A stretch of 8,936 bases of DNA, from assembly GCA_003645915.1 (NCBI GenBank), contig QNDG01000024.1, positions 1 to 8,936 on the forward strand. The letters run 5' to 3'. The position numbers were made by a program, and so were the translations under genes. The notes beneath the pieces were generated by a model. It was not told the origin of the DNA and searched no databases. It was given only the letters and a program-made list of their open reading frames with translations. The DNA comes from Candidatus Zhuqueibacterota bacterium. GTDB lineage: Bacteria; Zhuqueibacterota; QNDG01. This document shows, piece after piece, positions 6,049 to 8,936 of this stretch. Within the stretch, counting starts at the first letter, position 1. Every line of letters begins with the position of its first letter.

Positions 6049-8250
6049 ATGCTCAATAATTTTTTCTGGATTGCGCCCATAGGCGCTGTTCTTGCGCTTG
6101 TTTTTGCCCGTTTGTTCTACACTCAGATGATGAAAGAGAGTGAGGGCACTGAAACAATGGAAAGAATTGCCGCTCACGTACGAAAGGGAGCAATGGCATA
6201 TTTGAAACAGCAGTACAAAGTTGTTCTTATTGTGTTTATTGTACTGTCAGGTTTTTTTGCATTTCTTGCATACGGACTCCACCTGCAGAATGAGTATGTC
6301 TGGTTTGCATTCCTTACAGGCGGATTTTTTTCCGGTCTTGCCGGATTTTTCGGAATGAAGACTGCAACATATGCATCTGCACGAACTGCAAATGCCGCAA
6401 GAAAGTCTCTTGACGGCGGACTGAAAATCGCTTTCAGAAGCGGAGCCGTTATGGGGCTTGTTGTTGTAGGGCTCGGCCTGCTTGATATCTCTTTATGGTT
6501 TTTTATACTGACAAGAAGCTTTGCATATCCGCTTTCCATGAGTGACGGCCATAATCTTGTAATTATCACAACAACAATGCTTACATTCGGAATGGGTGCA
6601 TCAACACAGGCTCTTTTTGCCAGAGTAGGAGGCGGTATTTTTACAAAAGCTGCAGATGTTGGGGCCGACCTTGTTGGTAAAATCGAAGCCGGAATCCCTG
6701 AAGATGATCCGAGAAATCCTGCAACTATAGCGGATAATGTTGGAGACAACGTTGGCGATGTAGCAGGAATGGGTGCTGACCTTTACGAATCTTACTGCGG
6801 TTCAATACTTGCAACAGCAGCTCTTGGCGCTGCTGCATATATGGATAACACAATTGTTCAGTTTAAAGCTGTAATTGCGCCTATGCTGATTGCTGCTGTT
6901 GGAACGGTTCTTTCAATTGCAGGAATTTTTGCTGTAAGAACCAAAGAAGGTGCAACACAGAAACAGCTTCTTAAATCTCTTGGCAGAGGAATCAATTTAA
7001 GTTCATTTTTCATTGTGATTTTTTCTCTTGTAATTCTGTATGTTCTTGATATTCCCAATGCTTTAGGAGTATGGGGTGCAATTGTGACAGGTCTTGTCGT
7101 AGGTATTGCAATTGGTAAAACTACAGAATATTTTACTTCGTATTCATACAAACCTACACAGAATATTGCCGAAAGTTCCAAGACAGGTCCGGCTACAGTA
7201 ATTATTGCAGGACTGGGGACAGGAATGCTTTCCACTGCTGCTCCGGTTATGTTTGTAGTTATTGGTACTATACTTGCTTTCCTTTTTTCCGCACAGTTCC
7301 ATTTTGAGAATGTAAGGGAGGGACTTTACGGAATAGGCATTGCTGCAGTTGGAATGTTATCAACTCTCGGAATCACACTGGCAACAGATGCATACGGTCC
7401 AATTGCAGATAATGCAGGCGGCAATGCAGAGATGGCCGGTCTGGGAGAAGATGTCAGAGCAAGAACTGATGCTCTTGATGCTCTTGGAAATACAACAGCA
7501 GCAACAGGAAAGGGTTTTGCAATAGGCTCTGCAGCTTTGACAGCACTGGCGCTTCTTGCTTCTTATGTTGAAGAGATTAAGGCCGGGCTTCTCAGAATCG
7601 GTACAACAACAATGGAGCTCGCCCATGGAAGAGTTATACCTCTTGCTCAGGCTTCATTAAAAGATTTTATGGATTTTTATGATGTAACTCTGATGAATCC
7701 CAAAGTACTTATGGGGGTTTTTGTAGGTTCTATGATGGCGTTTCTTTTCTGTGGTCTTACAATGCAGGCTGTTGGACGTGCAGCAGGTAAAATGGTTAAT
7801 GAGGTAAGGCGCCAGTTTAAAGAGATAAAAGGTATAATGACAGGAGAGACGGAACCGGATTACGAGAGATGTGTGGAAATTTCTACAAAAGGTGCTCAAC
7901 ACGAAATGCTTCTGCCTTCTCTTCTTGCAATTGCAATTCCGGTTTTAATGGGCCTTGTTTTCGGTGTACCCGGAGTTATGGGACTTCTTGTTGGCGGTCT
8001 TGCTTCCGGATTTGTACTTGCGATTTTTATGGCAAATTCGGGCGGAGCATGGGATAATGCTAAAAAGTATATTGAGAACGGAAACCTTGGAGGAAAAGGT
8101 TCAGATGCTCATAAAGCAGCAATTGTCGGCGATACAGTAGGAGATCCGTTTAAAGACACTTCCGGACCGAGTCTGAATATTCTCATTAAACTTATGAGTA
8201 TGGTATCAATTGTAATGGCCGGACTTACAGTTGCCTTTTCTCTTTTATAA
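6049..8250 (+). CDS. hppA: Membrane-bound ion-pumping pyrophosphatase, K+-dependent, probably Na+/H+ dual-pumping type
   Basis: A 733-residue integral-membrane pyrophosphatase with about 16 helices. It hydrolyses cytoplasmic pyrophosphate and pumps Na+ and/or H+ outward. Substrate-site blocks are complete: [17 protein letters not shown] near 195-211, [17 protein letters not shown] near 221-237, [18 protein letters not shown] near 445-462, and [15 protein letters not shown] near 694-708. [10 protein letters not shown] (480-489) has A484 and G487, where K+-independent enzymes have K and T, so K+ dependence is expected. E247 in DLYESY sits at the Na+-pump position rather than the one-turn-shifted position of H+ pumps. 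T90, F94, D146 and M177 agree with the four residues I recall as the signature of Bacteroides-type Na+,H+-pyrophosphatases (one-residue offset at the last). GGAGGT (6038-6043) lies 5 nt before the ATG. The family is certain; the dual-ion assignment is inferred. Confidence 0.97.
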   Translation: MLNNFFWIAPIGAVLALVFARLFYTQMMKESEGTETMERIAAHVRKGAMAYLKQQYKVVLIVFIVLSGFFAFLAYGLHLQNEYVWFAFLTGGFFSGLAGFFGMKTATYASARTANAARKSLDGGLKIAFRSGAVMGLVVVGLGLLDISLWFFILTRSFAYPLSMSDGHNLVIITTTMLTFGMGASTQALFARVGGGIFTKAADVGADLVGKIEAGIPEDDPRNPATIADNVGDNVGDVAGMGADLYESYCGSILATAALGAAAYMDNTIVQFKAVIAPMLIAAVGTVLSIAGIFAVRTKEGATQKQLLKSLGRGINLSSFFIVIFSLVILYVLDIPNALGVWGAIVTGLVVGIAIGKTTEYFTSYSYKPTQNIAESSKTGPATVIIAGLGTGMLSTAAPVMFVVIGTILAFLFSAQFHFENVREGLYGIGIAAVGMLSTLGITLATDAYGPIADNAGGNAEMAGLGEDVRARTDALDALGNTTAATGKGFAIGSAALTALALLASYVEEIKAGLLRIGTTTMELAHGRVIPLAQASLKDFMDFYDVTLMNPKVLMGVFVGSMMAFLFCGLTMQAVGRAAGKMVNEVRRQFKEIKGIMTGETEPDYERCVEISTKGAQHEMLLPSLLAIAIPVLMGLVFGVPGVMGLLVGGLASGFVLAIFMANSGGAWDNAKKYIENGNLGGKGSDAHKAAIVGDTVGDPFKDTSGPSLNILIKLMSMVSIVMAGLTVAFSLL

Positions 8251-8578
8251 ATAACAGGTTATAAATCTTTACGGCCTCAGGAGAATTTCTCTTCTGAGGC
8301 CGTTTTTGTATTATGTGATACTGATAACAGGTTGATTTTGTGAAGTAATAGAAAACTATGCGAATAAATTGTGGCGTTTGATCTTGTGCAATAAGCTGAA
8401 CACAGTACAAGGTGGTAAATTAATGAAATATATGATAAATATAAGTTCAGATAAAGGTTCCAGATTGTTATGATTATGCAGAAATGAAAATCTATCAGTG
8501 TGCCCCAAAAAAAACAATTTAAACAACAAAAATCAAACATAATCAGCAGAGAAAATACATGATTAGAGAACCTGTTAT
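8251..8578. repeat. Three copies of the 10-mer ATAACAGGTT around the hppA-uvrB gap
   Basis: ATAACAGGTT occurs at 8251-8260 (directly after the hppA stop) and at 8324-8333 in direct orientation. Its reverse complement AACCTGTTAT is at 8569-8578. The first and third copies share one more base. The second and third are inverted and about 235 bp apart, so they could act as short terminal inverted repeats or a long-range stem. Homology does not extend beyond 10-11 bp. Confidence 0.5.
8271..8307 (+). terminator. Strong rho-independent terminator after hppA
   Basis: ACGGCCTCAG (8271-8280) and CTGAGGCCGT (8294-8303) form a perfect 10-bp GC-rich stem. The 13-nt loop can close further through GAG/CTC, and the stem is followed by TTTTT (8303-8307). 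It begins 20 bp after the hppA stop and ends the HPP-hppA operon. Confidence 0.93.
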
Positions 8579-8632
8579 TGTTGATCCGAAAAGAGGCTGA
8601 GTTTGTATAAGACACCTGAATGAACTGTCAGA

Positions 8633-8661
8633 GGGAACGCATGGCTGTTTGTTCTTTTTTT
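8633..8661 (+). terminator. Weak candidate terminator in the hppA-uvrB gap
   Basis: GGGAAC (8633-8638) can pair with GTTCTT (8651-8656) using two G-U pairs around a 12-nt loop, followed by a T-run to 8661. The stem is short and AU/GU-weak. It would matter only if an RNA is made from the gap. Confidence 0.25.
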
Positions 8662-8789
8662 GAGATATTAACTTTTTCGACTGGAGCTTAAAATTTAAAG
8701 ATAATCATTTAACAAATAGTGCTCAACTTTAAGATAAAAGTATTCTGAAAAAATACTTAAATGTATTTATTCCGGTTATTCCTAAGTTC

Positions 8790-8818
8790 TTGACATTTTT
8801 AAAAATATGGTCTATATT
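8790..8818 (+). promoter_or_regulatory. Near-consensus sigma70-type promoter of uvrB
   Basis: A perfect -35 TTGACA (8790-8795), a 17-bp spacer and TATATT (8813-8818). Transcription should start near 8825, giving a leader of about 20 nt before the ATG at 8846. No LexA-like dyad was recognised overlapping it, so SOS control is not evident from the sequence. Confidence 0.8.
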
Positions 8819-8845
8819 TCTGTTGTTAAAAAAACGGAATTGGCA

Positions 8846-8936
8846 ATGACAGAATTTGTATTAAAATCAAATTTTCAGCCTACAGGGGATCAGCCTCAGG
8901 CCATTAAAGAGCTGACGAATGGGATTAACAAAGGTG
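8846..8936 (+). CDS. uvrB: Excinuclease ABC subunit B, N-terminal 30 codons only
   Basis: UvrB is the damage-verifying helicase-like subunit of nucleotide excision repair. It is loaded by UvrA and recruits UvrC for incision. Only the first 30 codons lie in the window. They contain the characteristic N-terminal block FVLKSNFQPTGDQPQAIKEL (residues 4-23), the Q-motif-like GDQPQAI stretch that precedes the Walker A loop in all UvrB proteins. Full-length proteins are about 660-680 residues, so nearly all of it is beyond the right edge. ATG 8846 is chosen because it gives the family N-terminus and sits at a sensible distance from the promoter at 8790-8818. The Shine-Dalgarno is poor (GGA about 7 nt upstream). 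The gene is transcribed independently of hppA, separated by a terminator and about 540 bp. Confidence 0.92.
   Translation, partial: MTEFVLKSNFQPTGDQPQAIKELTNGINKG

Larger units (their letters stand above)
8308..8845. other. Intergenic region between the hppA terminator and uvrB
   Basis: About 540 AT-rich bp without a credible gene. It holds two of the three ATAACAGGTT copies, a 16-codon ORF with a fair Shine-Dalgarno (8423-8473) that I do not accept as a gene, a weak hairpin followed by seven Ts (about 8633-8661), and the uvrB promoter at the right end. The hairpin plus T-run could end a small RNA begun within the gap, but no good promoter for one was recognised. Confidence 0.65.

Noticed and set aside
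6174..7902. Several long open frames antisense to hppA, and others overlapping in its +2/+3 frames
   Set aside because: They lie wholly inside a highly conserved coding sequence, lack initiation signals and show no family resemblance; they are reading-frame shadows.
8423..8473. 16-codon ORF on the plus strand preceded by AAGGTGGT
   Set aside because: The ribosome-site-like sequence is suggestive, but the peptide is tiny, has no recognisable feature, and no promoter or downstream gene gives it a leader role.
8561..8602. 13-codon ORF (MIREPVIVDPKRG) that looks protein-like
   Set aside because: Too short, no Shine-Dalgarno, and neighbouring frames show no continuation that would mark it as a gene remnant.
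8277..8615. 112-codon open frame on the minus strand in the hppA-uvrB gap
   Set aside because: It starts with GTG without a Shine-Dalgarno, runs through the hppA terminator hairpin, has low-complexity hydrophobic/aromatic/Asn-Ser composition typical of translated AT-rich non-coding DNA, and resembles no family I know.

Overview
This window looks like a low-GC (roughly 35-38%) bacterial chromosome segment carrying mainly housekeeping and accessory-metabolic genes. I see no prophage, insertion sequence, CRISPR array, rRNA or tRNA. The membrane pyrophosphatase carries the residues of the K+-dependent, dual Na+/H+-pumping type, which suggests an anaerobic or energy-limited lifestyle. Promoters of the TTG(n17)TATATT kind and purine-rich Shine-Dalgarno sequences argue against a typical Bacteroidota. 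A member of the wider FCB group or a related anaerobic phylum is possible, but this is a guess and no marker here settles it.

Layout. (1) Positions 5050 to 1, minus strand: four closely spaced genes. In transcription order they are a saccharopine/lysine-6-dehydrogenase-like oxidoreductase, a secreted purple-acid-phosphatase-like metallophosphoesterase with an N-terminal fibronectin-III-like domain, a peptidase U32-family protein (probably an RNA hydroxylation factor), and a Ste24-type M48 membrane metalloprotease that runs off the left edge. Gaps are 39, 15 and 57 bp. The M48 gene also seems to have its own promoter giving an almost leaderless message. (2) Positions 5051-5513: an AT-rich divergent intergenic region with candidate promoters, several dyads or hairpins and a possible 8-codon leader ORF. 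(3) Positions 5514-8250, plus strand: a small HPP-family membrane protein followed 49 bp later by the membrane pyrophosphatase hppA, closed by a strong intrinsic terminator. (4) Positions 8308-8845: non-coding, with three copies of a 10-mer and a near-consensus promoter. (5) From 8846, plus strand: the first 30 codons of uvrB.

The genes do not form one evident pathway. The HPP-hppA pair is the most plausible functional unit: pyrophosphate-driven ion pumping next to a small membrane protein of a family with proposed anion-transport roles. The other genes cover RNA modification, phosphate-ester hydrolysis outside the cytoplasm, amino-acid redox chemistry, membrane-protein proteolysis and DNA repair.

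The most striking anomaly is at the left edge. About 200 bp encoding the C-terminal part of the M48 protease have much higher GC and GC3 than everything else, yet the reading frame continues without interruption. The switch falls at the conserved HExxH motif, so it is either an assembly chimera or a homologous recombination patch. I found no clear new defence or mobile system in this window.
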